Positions 19,791 to 27,800 of a stretch of 33,005 bases of DNA are shown here, piece by piece. The stretch spans positions 1 through 33,005 of IMG/VR virus record IMGVR_UViG_3300030102_004693. The stretch is one strand, 5' to 3'. Each line of letters opens with the position of its first letter. The stretch's first letter is position 1. Position numbers and translations under genes: made by a program. This DNA is from a virus. The notes below the pieces were generated by a model. That model saw only the letters and a program-made list of their open reading frames with translations. It made no database searches and was not told the DNA's origin.

Positions 19791-21564
19791 TGATCTAAAC
19801 AAACACCTCTCACAGCACATCGATGCTGTCATGAAAACCTATTTCCCGAACGCCAAAAGGCGTGGCTCTAGCTACGCCATGGGTGACTTGGATGGAAGCG
19901 AAGGCCAATCCACCGGGGTGTATCCCGGCAGAGGTGGTGTCTACCTCGCCAAGGATAAATCGACCGGGGAGTCTACCAACATCCTTAAGTTGGTTATGCG
20001 GCAGGTGGGTAACTACCACGAAACACAGGCTGAGATCAAGGCGTTGCTTGGTATTACTGATGTTCAAACCGTGGCCGCTGCACCCAAGCCGGAGGAACCC
20101 AAGGTGCAGATCAAGCCTCTCACCGGATCTTGGGCGATGGATTACCTAACCAAGACCCGTGGTCTATCCACCAACACGCTCCGCAAATATGGTGTTAGGA
20201 GCCATAGCCGGAATAGCAGCTACAATACGGATTTCTATGCATTCAAATTCGTGTCGCCCGATGGCGACTATGTGATGCTAAAGAGTGTGGGTGTAAATAA
20301 ATGTGAGAAGGGGAGGAAGGACATCTGGTCCACCGCTGCCTATGCTACCTTGTGGGGATGGCCCACCGTTGATGATACCGCCGACCAGATCACCATCTGT
20401 GAGGGGGAGATAGATGCAATGTCCCTCGATGACATGGGAGCCGACATGCCTGTGATGTCTGTCCCGAGCGGGTGTTCTAACATGGGCTGGATCGAGAATG
20501 ATTACGAAGCTCTTGAACGATTCGAAACCATCTACCTCTGCTTCGATAATGATGAAGCCGGAGAGAAGGCAGCAAATGATGTGGCAAAGCGACTGGGTAT
20601 CACTCGATGCAAGCGGCTCCGCGTCCCGTCTCCACACAATGATCTCAATGATCTGCTGCTCGCAGGGGATGGCTTTGGTCCTCTGTACGAGAACGCCGAA
20701 TCATATGATCCCAAGACACTCAAACCTGTCGATGGGATGGCAGCAGAACTTGCTGAAGAGATTGGTCGATACCAACAGGAGAATGAACACAACCCGTTCT
20801 TGTTCCCAGAACTTAAATACAGGTTCAGGAAAGGAGAGCTTACCATTGTAGGTGGATACCCAGGACACGGTAAAAGTCAGTGGCTTTACCAGAGTTGTAT
20901 GCATGAGATGTTGAATAATGATCGACGGTCTTGCATTGCTTCCTTTGAAATACCCAGTAAGTCTATGCTATTCAATATGTTATGGATGCATAATGGTCAT
21001 ATGCCAAAGGAGGAAGGTATCCAGTCTGATCTTACACAGTTTCAGGATCGATTGTGGTTCATCGAAGGCGTAGAGGGTGGAACAAATAGTTGGGAGAGTT
21101 TGCACCAAGACTTCCTGTATGCACATCGTAGATACGGTGTTGATTTATTCGTCATCGATGCACTTATGCACATTGCAGCCAAGGATGATTGGAGTGGCCA
21201 AGAACGCATCGCCAAGGATGCAGCTAAGTTTGCCATCGATAATGATGTCACTGTTCTTTTGGTCTGCCATGCCGACGCCAAGAAAGCCGGGTCTGGACAA
21301 GTGCCGGAGCTGGAGGACGTCTTGGGTGGACAAGGTATCGGGGCGGCAGCCCATGCAGCCGTCATGATCTGGAGAAATAAGGCCAAAGAAAAAGCCATCG
21401 AGGCCGGGGAGGATGTCTCTGATGAGATGCCCGATGGCAGAATGTACGTCCCGAAACAACGTGCAAATGGCGTCACTATCTACCGCGATTTATGGTTTGA
21501 CACCAAGCGTCGAACCTTTTCACTAGAACCTAAACCAATAGCGGGAGGGGATCTCCCATTTTAA
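19780..21564 (+). CDS. Primase-helicase, T7 gp4-like, 594 aa
   Basis: The N-terminal 100 residues should hold a zinc-binding primase module, but none of the usual Cys pairs is present. The TOPRIM core is intact: CEGEIDA at 207-213 and FDNDEAG at 255-261. A linker leads to a RecA-type DnaB-family helicase: Walker A GYPGHGKS at 359-366, Walker B LFVIDAL at 456-462, and a VLLVCHADAKK segment near 492-502 (H-motif). An R-finger candidate is in VMIWRNK near 530. The C-terminus ends in GGDLPF, an acidic-hydrophobic tip. It unwinds the fork and may prime lagging strands, though loss of the zinc site would change template recognition. GGAGG precedes the ATG at 19780 by about ten bases. Confidence 0.88.
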   Translation: MTPDDLNKHLSQHIDAVMKTYFPNAKRRGSSYAMGDLDGSEGQSTGVYPGRGGVYLAKDKSTGESTNILKLVMRQVGNYHETQAEIKALLGITDVQTVAAAPKPEEPKVQIKPLTGSWAMDYLTKTRGLSTNTLRKYGVRSHSRNSSYNTDFYAFKFVSPDGDYVMLKSVGVNKCEKGRKDIWSTAAYATLWGWPTVDDTADQITICEGEIDAMSLDDMGADMPVMSVPSGCSNMGWIENDYEALERFETIYLCFDNDEAGEKAANDVAKRLGITRCKRLRVPSPHNDLNDLLLAGDGFGPLYENAESYDPKTLKPVDGMAAELAEEIGRYQQENEHNPFLFPELKYRFRKGELTIVGGYPGHGKSQWLYQSCMHEMLNNDRRSCIASFEIPSKSMLFNMLWMHNGHMPKEEGIQSDLTQFQDRLWFIEGVEGGTNSWESLHQDFLYAHRRYGVDLFVIDALMHIAAKDDWSGQERIAKDAAKFAIDNDVTVLLVCHADAKKAGSGQVPELEDVLGGQGIGAAAHAAVMIWRNKAKEKAIEAGEDVSDEMPDGRMYVPKQRANGVTIYRDLWFDTKRRTFSLEPKPIAGGDLPF

Positions 21565-21569
21565 ATATT

Positions 21570-22049
21570 ATGATTACAGTAACCTCAAGAAAACGCCTAG
21601 GTGATCCCTGGGAAAGCAGTCAGGGAAACACCTATTTCCCTTTTGTCGTCAACTTGTCTGACGGCACCACAGTAATGGCCAACGGAGCTTCAGAAGATCC
21701 GTGGTGGAAGGAAGGTACCCCTGTAGTATTTAAGGACTCGGGCAACCGCACCAAAAAAGGTCTGCCCAAGGGCGGATTCGACAAAGCGGAGGGAGTCATC
21801 CCTTCAGCCACCCCTGCTGCCAATCGCACTATCGTGGCAAACGCCGATCGTGAGATTGGGATGCGTGTGGGTATGAGTATTAACAATGCTTGCAACCTTC
21901 TCAGGGGAGGGGATTATTCCGAGCAGGAGTTTGATGCCAAGCTGGAGCGTCTTGCTCGTTCCATCTACACGGTGGCCGAGAAGATCGCTGCCAATCCATC
22001 CGGGGATTCACCTGCCGCCACAACTGGCGACGAAGAAATTCCGTTCTAG
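21570..22049 (+). CDS. Single-stranded DNA-binding protein-like, 159 aa
   Basis: The N-terminal 60 residues have short beta segments (TYFPFVVNLSDGTTVMANG, TPVVFKDSG) with aromatic residues, compatible with an OB fold. The middle is helical (MRVGMSINNACNLLRG, FDAKLERLARSIYTVAEKI), and the C-terminus is low-complexity, ending GDEEIPF. The acidic tip with a final Pro-Phe is the classic protein-interaction tail of bacterial SSB (D-D-D-I-P-F). Position directly after the primase-helicase and before the recombination nuclease supports the SSB role. The OB domain is diverged, so the assignment rests mainly on the tail, size and context. Confidence 0.7.
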   Translation: MITVTSRKRLGDPWESSQGNTYFPFVVNLSDGTTVMANGASEDPWWKEGTPVVFKDSGNRTKKGLPKGGFDKAEGVIPSATPAANRTIVANADREIGMRVGMSINNACNLLRGGDYSEQEFDAKLERLARSIYTVAEKIAANPSGDSPAATTGDEEIPF

Positions 22050-22051
22050 GT

Positions 22052-22813
22052 ATGCACATCTACCGCCGATACAAGAATGGTTCGATTCGTCTATTGAAGA
22101 CGGTCGATACGCTCGCCAAAATGCGTAAAGCAAAAGGCGACTTGGCGGTGTCTATCACCACCAAACTCGGGATAGCACCCAACCCATTCTTGGATCGCTG
22201 GCGGATGGAAAAAATCTATCACATCACCCGCTCCAATCCAGGGCTGTCGTTCGATGTTGTCGAGCGGCAGTCTTGGGGGATGCGGACTGATCTCGATGGG
22301 TGTTTAGTGGAGAGTAGTGTATTTGGTACACGCATCCACGCCGAAATCGAACAGGCTGTCTTGCACCTCATGGATGGTGCTGACTACAATAGTCAATACG
22401 CACCGTACTATCGACCATTCCTGAAATGGATGTACGAGAACCAGGTGGTTCCCACTGCCGCCGAGAGGATGATATTTGATGTCGATTTGATGTTGGCGGG
22501 TACGATGGATCTCATCGCTGACATGGATGGACAGGTATGCGTATTCGACTTTAAGACGAGGGAGTGCAGGGGAGCGGATCCCAAGACAAAGACCTACCCC
22601 AAAGACGCGATGCAGTTAGCAATCGGAGCTGACATTATCCGCCGTCAGCTCAGTGCTGATTACAATTTGCCCATATATTCGGTGATCATCGATACGGAAA
22701 CATGCCAGACTGGCGTGAAACGGTGGACTGAAAAGGCACAAATGAAACACCTCAAAAAAGCCCTCGCAACCAATCATTACTACAATGTCATGAACGACCT
22801 TTATGCCAATTGA
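22052..22813 (+). CDS. PD-(D/E)XK exonuclease, RecB/Cas4-like, 253 aa
   Basis: Motifs of the RecB nuclease superfamily are visible in order: G-T-R-I-H-A-E-I-E at about 92-100 (motif with His96), G-T-M-D-L at 150-154 (Asp153), V-F-D-F-K-T at 164-169 (D-x-K with Asp166, Lys168) and Q188 in MQLAIGADI. The N-terminal part is basic, and the C-terminus is helical with no iron-sulfur cysteines. It likely degrades one strand at DNA ends for recombination or concatemer processing, paired with the SSB encoded just upstream (2-base gap). The end overlaps the HNH gene by 11 bases. Confidence 0.8.
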   Translation: MHIYRRYKNGSIRLLKTVDTLAKMRKAKGDLAVSITTKLGIAPNPFLDRWRMEKIYHITRSNPGLSFDVVERQSWGMRTDLDGCLVESSVFGTRIHAEIEQAVLHLMDGADYNSQYAPYYRPFLKWMYENQVVPTAAERMIFDVDLMLAGTMDLIADMDGQVCVFDFKTRECRGADPKTKTYPKDAMQLAIGADIIRRQLSADYNLPIYSVIIDTETCQTGVKRWTEKAQMKHLKKALATNHYYNVMNDLYAN

Positions 22814-23219
22814 AAAGCCTTACAATGGAGGAGAATGGACCACAGCTAGGATGCGATCGTTTATCATGTCCGCCCTACGTCGGGCGATGTGGCCCGTCAA
22901 GTATAGGGCTATCCGAGATAGCTATGTTGAGGATGGCGTCAACCCCAAGACAGGCCGCAAGTGCCGCCTGCACCGCTGCTCAGAATGCGGCGATCTATTT
23001 CCACAGAATCAAATGCAAGCTGACCACATCGAACCAGTGGTTCCACTCGATGGATTTGATAATAAGGTGTGGCTGGAATACGATTGGAACCAATTATTGC
23101 AACGCCTCTACTGCGAGGCCGATGGATTACAGGCGGTTTGCAAGACCTGCCATAAGGAGAAAAGCCTAGAAGAGCGTAGGGTGCGGAACGAACATAGGAG
23201 GAATGTGAAAATAATTTAA
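22803..23219 (+). CDS. HNH endonuclease, 138 aa
   Basis: The protein carries a zinc-supported HNH fold: HRCSECGDLF (Cys-x-x-Cys), then M-Q-A-D-H-I-E-P-V-V with the catalytic His in DHI, an N in the DWNQLLQRLYC segment, and CKTCHKEKS with the second Cys-x-x-Cys and final His. The basic N-terminus (MPIEKPYNGGEWTTARMRSF, then RRAMWPVKY) fits T7-type recombination nucleases and HNH proteins found next to RecB-like nucleases. The fixed position in a tight operon (overlaps both sides by a few bases) suggests a working part of DNA metabolism rather than a free homing endonuclease. Stop at 23219, next ATG at 23221. Confidence 0.8.
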   Translation: MPIEKPYNGGEWTTARMRSFIMSALRRAMWPVKYRAIRDSYVEDGVNPKTGRKCRLHRCSECGDLFPQNQMQADHIEPVVPLDGFDNKVWLEYDWNQLLQRLYCEADGLQAVCKTCHKEKSLEERRVRNEHRRNVKII

Positions 23220-23220
23220 A

Positions 23221-23694
23221 ATGATAACATTAAACACAGCGGAACAAAGGCTAGCTAAATTCGTTGGGAAGGAACGCGACCTCAATGGTCGCCGGAACGG
23301 GTTCACCAATCGAAAGATAGGTCCTCAGTCAGATGAGCAAACCGACCTGGAGGGAATCGCCGCCGAGATAGCGTTTGCTAGGTACGTCAATGTTTACCCG
23401 GACATAGACATTGATTGCAAAGAATATCCACCTCACGACGTTGTGTTGCACGATGGAACGCTGGTTGATGTCAAGACTACCAAATATCCCAACGGCCGAC
23501 TCATAGTTTCCCCATGGAAAAACGTGGATGCCGTTGATATCTATGTACTGGTTGTTGGAGAGTTTCCCACCTACCGCATCGCAGGAGCCATGGAGAGCTT
23601 CAGACTTATGCGACCCCACCGCATGAAGGACTTGGGTCATGGCAAAGTTTTTGTTGCCACCCAAGATGAACTTAAACCATTATCAGAATTATGA
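23221..23694 (+). CDS. PD-(D/E)XK nuclease-like protein, possible Holliday junction resolvase, 157 aa
   Basis: A helical region with TDLEGIAAEIAFARYVNV (Glu44 and Glu49) is followed by a beta core: HDVVLHDGTLVDVKTTKYPN, where Asp73 and D83-x-K85 fit the PD-(D/E)XK triad, then RLIVSPWKNVDAVDIYVLVVG. An early E in a G-x-x-x-E helix followed by D and D-V-K is the order seen in small phage nucleases, including resolvase-like and endonuclease I-like enzymes. The N-terminus is Arg/Lys-rich. Substrate unknown. It overlaps the next gene's start (ATGA at 23691-23694). Confidence 0.62.
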   Translation: MITLNTAEQRLAKFVGKERDLNGRRNGFTNRKIGPQSDEQTDLEGIAAEIAFARYVNVYPDIDIDCKEYPPHDVVLHDGTLVDVKTTKYPNGRLIVSPWKNVDAVDIYVLVVGEFPTYRIAGAMESFRLMRPHRMKDLGHGKVFVATQDELKPLSEL

Positions 23695-23879
23695 CCTCCA
23701 TCACAATTGAAACACCACATGGCCATTGCTCAGTGGCCATGCAAGACGACGACCTGACGATCGATGAGATGATCGCCTTGTTTGAGCAATCACTATCAGG
23801 AATAGGCTACCATTGGAATGGCAACATAGAACTCGTTACAGAATATGATATTACGATCAGCCCCTCAGCACAAAACTAA
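23691..23879 (+). CDS. Small acidic protein, unknown, 62 aa
   Basis: The product begins MTSITIETPHGHCSVAMQDD and has LTIDEMIALFEQSLSGIGYH and a C-terminal strand-like NIELVTEYDITISPS. The DD-x-x-I-D-E-M-I-x-L-F-E-Q-x-L-x-x-x-G-Y/F pattern is common in very small phage proteins made in replication operons; no role is known to me. The ATGA junction upstream and the overlap with the next gene support translation. Confidence 0.62.
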   Translation: MTSITIETPHGHCSVAMQDDDLTIDEMIALFEQSLSGIGYHWNGNIELVTEYDITISPSAQN

Positions 23880-24159
23880 GATACTGCCCGAGGATAGTGC
23901 GGAGCGGAAGAAATTTCCCATCTATTCTGGGGTGCTGTCGCCATTCCCCAATGCCATCGCTGCGATCGCTCGCCAATCATATATGGGAAACGAGAAACAC
24001 TGCGATGAGTCTGAACCCATGCACTGGGAATTTGATAAATCTAATGACCATCACGATTGTTTGATGCGTCACCTCTTAGAAGAAGACTACGTTGCCGTAG
24101 CTTGGCGTGCCTTAGCTCTACTTGAAACCAAAATCCAAAACCAACACAATGAAACCTGA
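23845..24159 (+). CDS. dATP/dGTP diphosphohydrolase N-domain-like (DUF5664-type), 104 aa
   Basis: After a short basic leader the protein reads RKKFPIYSGVLSPFPNAIAA, then a helix IARQSYMGNEKH, W-x-F-D-K-S-N-D-H-H-D-C-L-M-R-H-L, and a last helix with AVAWRALALLET. The order R-K-x-x-P-I/L-x-x-G-V-L...F-P-x-A...A-x-x-S-x-x-G-x-x-K-H...D-x-L-x-R-H-L...A-W-R-A-L-A is that of the small all-alpha domain named dATP/dGTP pyrophosphohydrolase, N-terminal (DUF5664-like). Related proteins hydrolyse dNTPs or take part in nucleotide pool control. I see no PurZ- or DatZ-like gene here, so a diaminopurine genome is not indicated. The start ATG at 23845 overlaps the previous gene by 35 bases. Confidence 0.65.
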   Translation: MILRSAPQHKTKILPEDSAERKKFPIYSGVLSPFPNAIAAIARQSYMGNEKHCDESEPMHWEFDKSNDHHDCLMRHLLEEDYVAVAWRALALLETKIQNQHNET

Positions 24160-24385
24160 AGATATCACAGACGAACAACTAAAAACGAGAATGATCGAAA
24201 GCACCTTTCACGCTCAAAAGGTGCTGGATGTATTTGCATCCATGTCGAACAGTGCATTCATCGACTTTTCTCACCGGGTAGCGAAGGAGAAGGTTGATAA
24301 GATGTGGGAAACGATCACCGGAGCCAAAATCGATGAGCTAAAAGCTCAGATGGCCGCAGAGGAGAGGAATAATGATGAAGGTTGA
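24149..24385 (+). CDS. Small helical protein, unknown, 78 aa
   Basis: The start chosen is the ATG at 24149 (MKPEDITDEQLKTRMIESTF), 11 bases before the previous gene's stop; an earlier ATG at 24122 lies deeper in that gene. The product is helical with VLDVFASMSNSAFIDFSHRV, an amphipathic middle (AKEKVDKMWETITG) and an acidic C-terminus. No Cys. No family is recognised. Its stop falls 14 bases into the next gene. Confidence 0.55.
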   Translation: MKPEDITDEQLKTRMIESTFHAQKVLDVFASMSNSAFIDFSHRVAKEKVDKMWETITGAKIDELKAQMAAEERNNDEG

Positions 24386-24698
24386 TTGGGGGGAGATTGC
24401 TCAGTGGTCCAAGTTTTGGATGTCATCTGAGAGCGGGATATCTAGATCTATCTGTCCCATGATCGGTGGTCCAGAGCATCGAAGCATATTGCCACTAGAT
24501 CGCAATCAACTCACCGTTGAGCGAAGTGGGTGTGCTTACTATTTGCAAGAAATCAATGTCGATGGAGAAATATTCACCGCGTACCGGACGGACGGGCTTT
24601 CCGATAGGGATTATAAGACGATGCTTAAAAGCTGGATAATAGGTTATTACGAAGAAAAAATTGAAGAACTTCTTCAAGAAGAGGTGAAGATGACTTGA
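24372..24698 (+). CDS. Last gene of the replication operon, unknown, 108 aa
   Basis: The product starts MMKVDWGEIAQWSKFWMSSE; a second ATG one codon later is equally possible, with GAGGAGAGG upstream serving either. It has a mixed middle (CAYYLQEINVDGEIFTAYRT) and an acidic helical C-terminus (IIGYYEEKIEELLQEEVK). It contains several Trp and two Cys. No domain is recognised. It is followed by 136 bases holding hairpins and the operon terminator. Confidence 0.58.
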   Translation: MMKVDWGEIAQWSKFWMSSESGISRSICPMIGGPEHRSILPLDRNQLTVERSGCAYYLQEINVDGEIFTAYRTDGLSDRDYKTMLKSWIIGYYEEKIEELLQEEVKMT

Positions 24699-24784
24699 CT
24701 CTTCATTCTAACCTTATCTAATTGATTTTGTTTTTATTGGTCATCATCATATAGGTGGTTTTTATTATTTTTCCCACCTACAGC

Positions 24785-24816
24785 AAGGGGAACCCTTAAC
24801 AGGGTTCCCCTTTTTT
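24785..24816 (+). terminator. Strong rho-independent terminator between converging operons
   Basis: AAGGGGAACCCT (24785-24796), loop TAAC and AGGGTTCCCCTT (24801-24812) form a perfect 12-bp stem followed by a T-run (24811-24816) on the plus strand. It ends the replication operon and may also stop minus-strand transcripts leaving the 1396-aa gene, though that side has no T-run. A second, weaker hairpin TAGGTGG/CCACCTA with a 15-base A/T loop lies just upstream at 24752-24780. Confidence 0.88.
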
Positions 24817-24834
24817 CATTCTAACTGACGATGC

Positions 24835-27800
24835 TTACTGGCCCGTAGGCAAGTATGGGATCATGTCTCTTTCGAGTATGCCGATCCTTTGAAACTCTCG
24901 AATTAGAGGGGTATTCGATCGAGTTAAACGGTATGGACCATCGGGATCGGTCAACCGTCGGAGGCGTTCTTCCTTGTTCATCTTTCTTAGTAATGCAAGT
25001 GAAGATGGAAGCGTTGGTCCTTTCCGCAGGGATTTTCTCACCATGCGTTTGTGTATGTCTACGAAGCTTCTTATCTCTACGGGGTTCACTTGCCCCTTCA
25101 TGGCCTTTATGGCGTCTAGACGCTCCTTTGGGGTAGATCCCAAGGCTTCGTATTGTTCTGTCTTCGTTACAGGTTCATCATAAGGCATGGGGCTGTAATA
25201 CCCGGTGATGGTTTCAAATTTGTCATTAACAGAAAGTGCTGTTTCGTCTAACACATTTAATGCCTGTTCATCATCCAACCCCAATGTTTTAAGGTTTTCG
25301 TAATGCTTGGTAAGCTGCTGCAACACTCCCTCTCTGTCTTGGTTGAGCTTCAAATACTTTCTGTCATATTCTTCTTTGATGTCGTATTTGCGACTCACTC
25401 CCAACATTCCTTTAGCGTTATTCAAGGCGGTTGTTTGTGGAGCCATTCTTCTGGCAGCGTCTCGTTCTAGGTCAAACTCTTCATGCCTAAACCCAACTAA
25501 TCTGCCTACCAAAGCGAGCATCTCAAGTGAATTTTCCTGACCTCGTATGGTGTTGTTCCATCGGTCAAGTTCTCGTACCACTCCAGGTTCAAATGCTATC
25601 TTAATGAACTCCTGCAAGTTGTCTACCAGCCTGTTGGCAATGCCCGGTTCCACACTGATCTCTCTACCATTCTGATCTTTGCCGGATAGCAATGCTGGTG
25701 CAGCTTGTAAAAGAAATCCACCCTCTCCTAAGAAATTATCAGCTAACAACTTTGGCAAAAGCTCCATTCCCCTTTCATCTAACCCAGCTCTCATAGCTGA
25801 ATACAAAAGCGTTTGAGGAACAAGATATTCTGAGTCAAAGTATTTACCAGTTTTGCCATCCTCATTCATTAGGATGACCATTCGTTTTCCTTTGTGCCAC
25901 GACTTAGCAATAGTCTCGTTAAATGCCGTCTTCTCGTTTTCGTTCAAGTCCTTGTAGTTTCCAAACGGTAATTTGCTAGCATTGCTGGTTACAACGTCAA
26001 TCATTGCACCCCCACCACCAACGACGACGCCGAGGGTCGCGGCTCTTTTTAATCCAAGTTTGAACAATCCACTTTTCGCCTGCTCGCTCAAATTTATGTC
26101 GGAAAGACCTATCTCCGTCATAAATCCTTTTTGATCCCTCATCATTTTAGAAGCAAACCTTCCTTGGTTGTACATATTCCGCATCAGTTCTGCGGTGAAG
26201 TTGATGAACGGATTGGCTATACCCATCTGCGAAAGCTTCTTTAAAAGCTCTGGAACCTTGTCGTAATTCTGGAAGGTGTCGTTTACTATTCTCGCAGCAG
26301 CTCTTTCAAGTTTTCCCAAATTTGCTTCTTCCGCTAGTTCTGGTATGGCATTTATCAACTGCCTTTGAGTGCCTTTCCAGCTCACATAACGCATAGTTAC
26401 ATCACCAACATTATACAGCTTGCTGAAGGGGGCTGCAATGGCCTGTACGGTGTTTCCTAGTAATCCACCCTTACCAGCCCTACGCAACTCACTTGTTAAC
26501 ACGTTGCCACTTCCAAGACCCAATTCTTCAAACCTGTTTTTGTCTTTATTGAAAGCGGACCTAGCTTCGCCCTTACCATAAACAGCTTTTCTAAAACCAC
26601 CGAACTCAGAAAAAGCGAGGCCAAAGCCTCTCTTCATATCCTTAAACGGATTTATCCCAGACGCTGCAACAGAGGCAAAGTTTCCTATTAAGTTGGGAGC
26701 ATATGATGCGGGATTGAAAAGTGTTTTAGATATTTTAGTTAGGCCAGTCAATGCGGACATATTGTCCAAAACAAATTTGCCAACAGCGTTATTCATTAAC
26801 ACACCAGAGTCTGAATAGAATATGTCTTGCAACCCATCGTTTATTTCCTTTGGAACTAGTATTTTATTCGCAGTTTCTTTGCCTAAAGAAGTTTGCGTTA
26901 GTAAAGGTTGAAGGTTTAAATTGGGTGACTTACTGGATTTATTCTGTATGTTAAGTGCTTGTTGAATCTTTGGATCACTAAAAATTGAAATAAGTTTTTC
27001 GTCTGCCTTTAAGGCATTGGTTAGTCTGGCAGATTTGGCTAAAGTTTGACGCATGCTTTCTGCCGGGTCTTTTATTTCCCCCAAAAACTCTCTCATCTTT
27101 GGACCATATTCCGTCTTACCAGCCAAGATGCCTTCCGCCTGGAAGTTCATTTCATTGGCGTCCTGAATACGTTTTGCCCTCTGAGAGGGGTCGTTCATTG
27201 CCTTAGCCGAATATTCCATCCGGCGTTTCATTTCTTCTGTAGCTTGTGTTCTAGCAGCCCTTCTTGCTCCCCCCTTTGTCGTGTATCTTTTTTCACCGTT
27301 GGGAAGACTCTCATTCATCTTCTTTGCGGTGAGGCGTTCAATCTCTTCGTTTAATGCTGCCAATTGCAGCTTGCCTGTGTCTGGGGTAAATGTAGCATCT
27401 TCATAAAAACTATAAACCTTTGTAACGTAGTTTTTTTCTTTTATGCTTTTATCAATAGCCTCTATTAACCTATCAGATAGTGTTTTGTTGAGTTTAAATG
27501 TTTTAGATCCAAGCAATCCAAGGAGGTCATACTGAAGTTCTTGAACAGTATTTCTCCACTCAAACAAATCTTCTTTTACAGATTCAAAGAACTTAGGGTT
27601 TATGTTATTTACATCATTTAATATAAAATTGTTTATATCATCTATCAGGCTTTCTCTATCAGAAACCGATAGTTCCGCCCTCCTCAACGCCTTATCAACT
27701 GACTCACCCGTTCTAGCTGCTATGGCATCATACTTTTTAACATTATGTCCTTGTTCCTCAAGTATAGCCACTATCTCCCTTGGTATGCTAGTGGATGGCT

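Noticed and set aside
22810-23169. Plus-strand 119-codon frame overlapping the HNH gene
   Set aside because: It shares the DNA of the HNH endonuclease in another frame, and only the HNH frame has a zinc/HNH motif.
23845-24159. Idea of a diaminopurine (Z) genome
   Set aside because: Only a pyrophosphohydrolase-like domain is present; neither a PurZ-like synthetase nor a DatZ-like triphosphohydrolase is found in the window.
24752-24780. TAGGTGG/CCACCTA hairpin as a separate terminator
   Set aside because: The stem is short, the loop is 15 bases and no T-run follows; the perfect 12-bp hairpin just downstream is the likely terminator.
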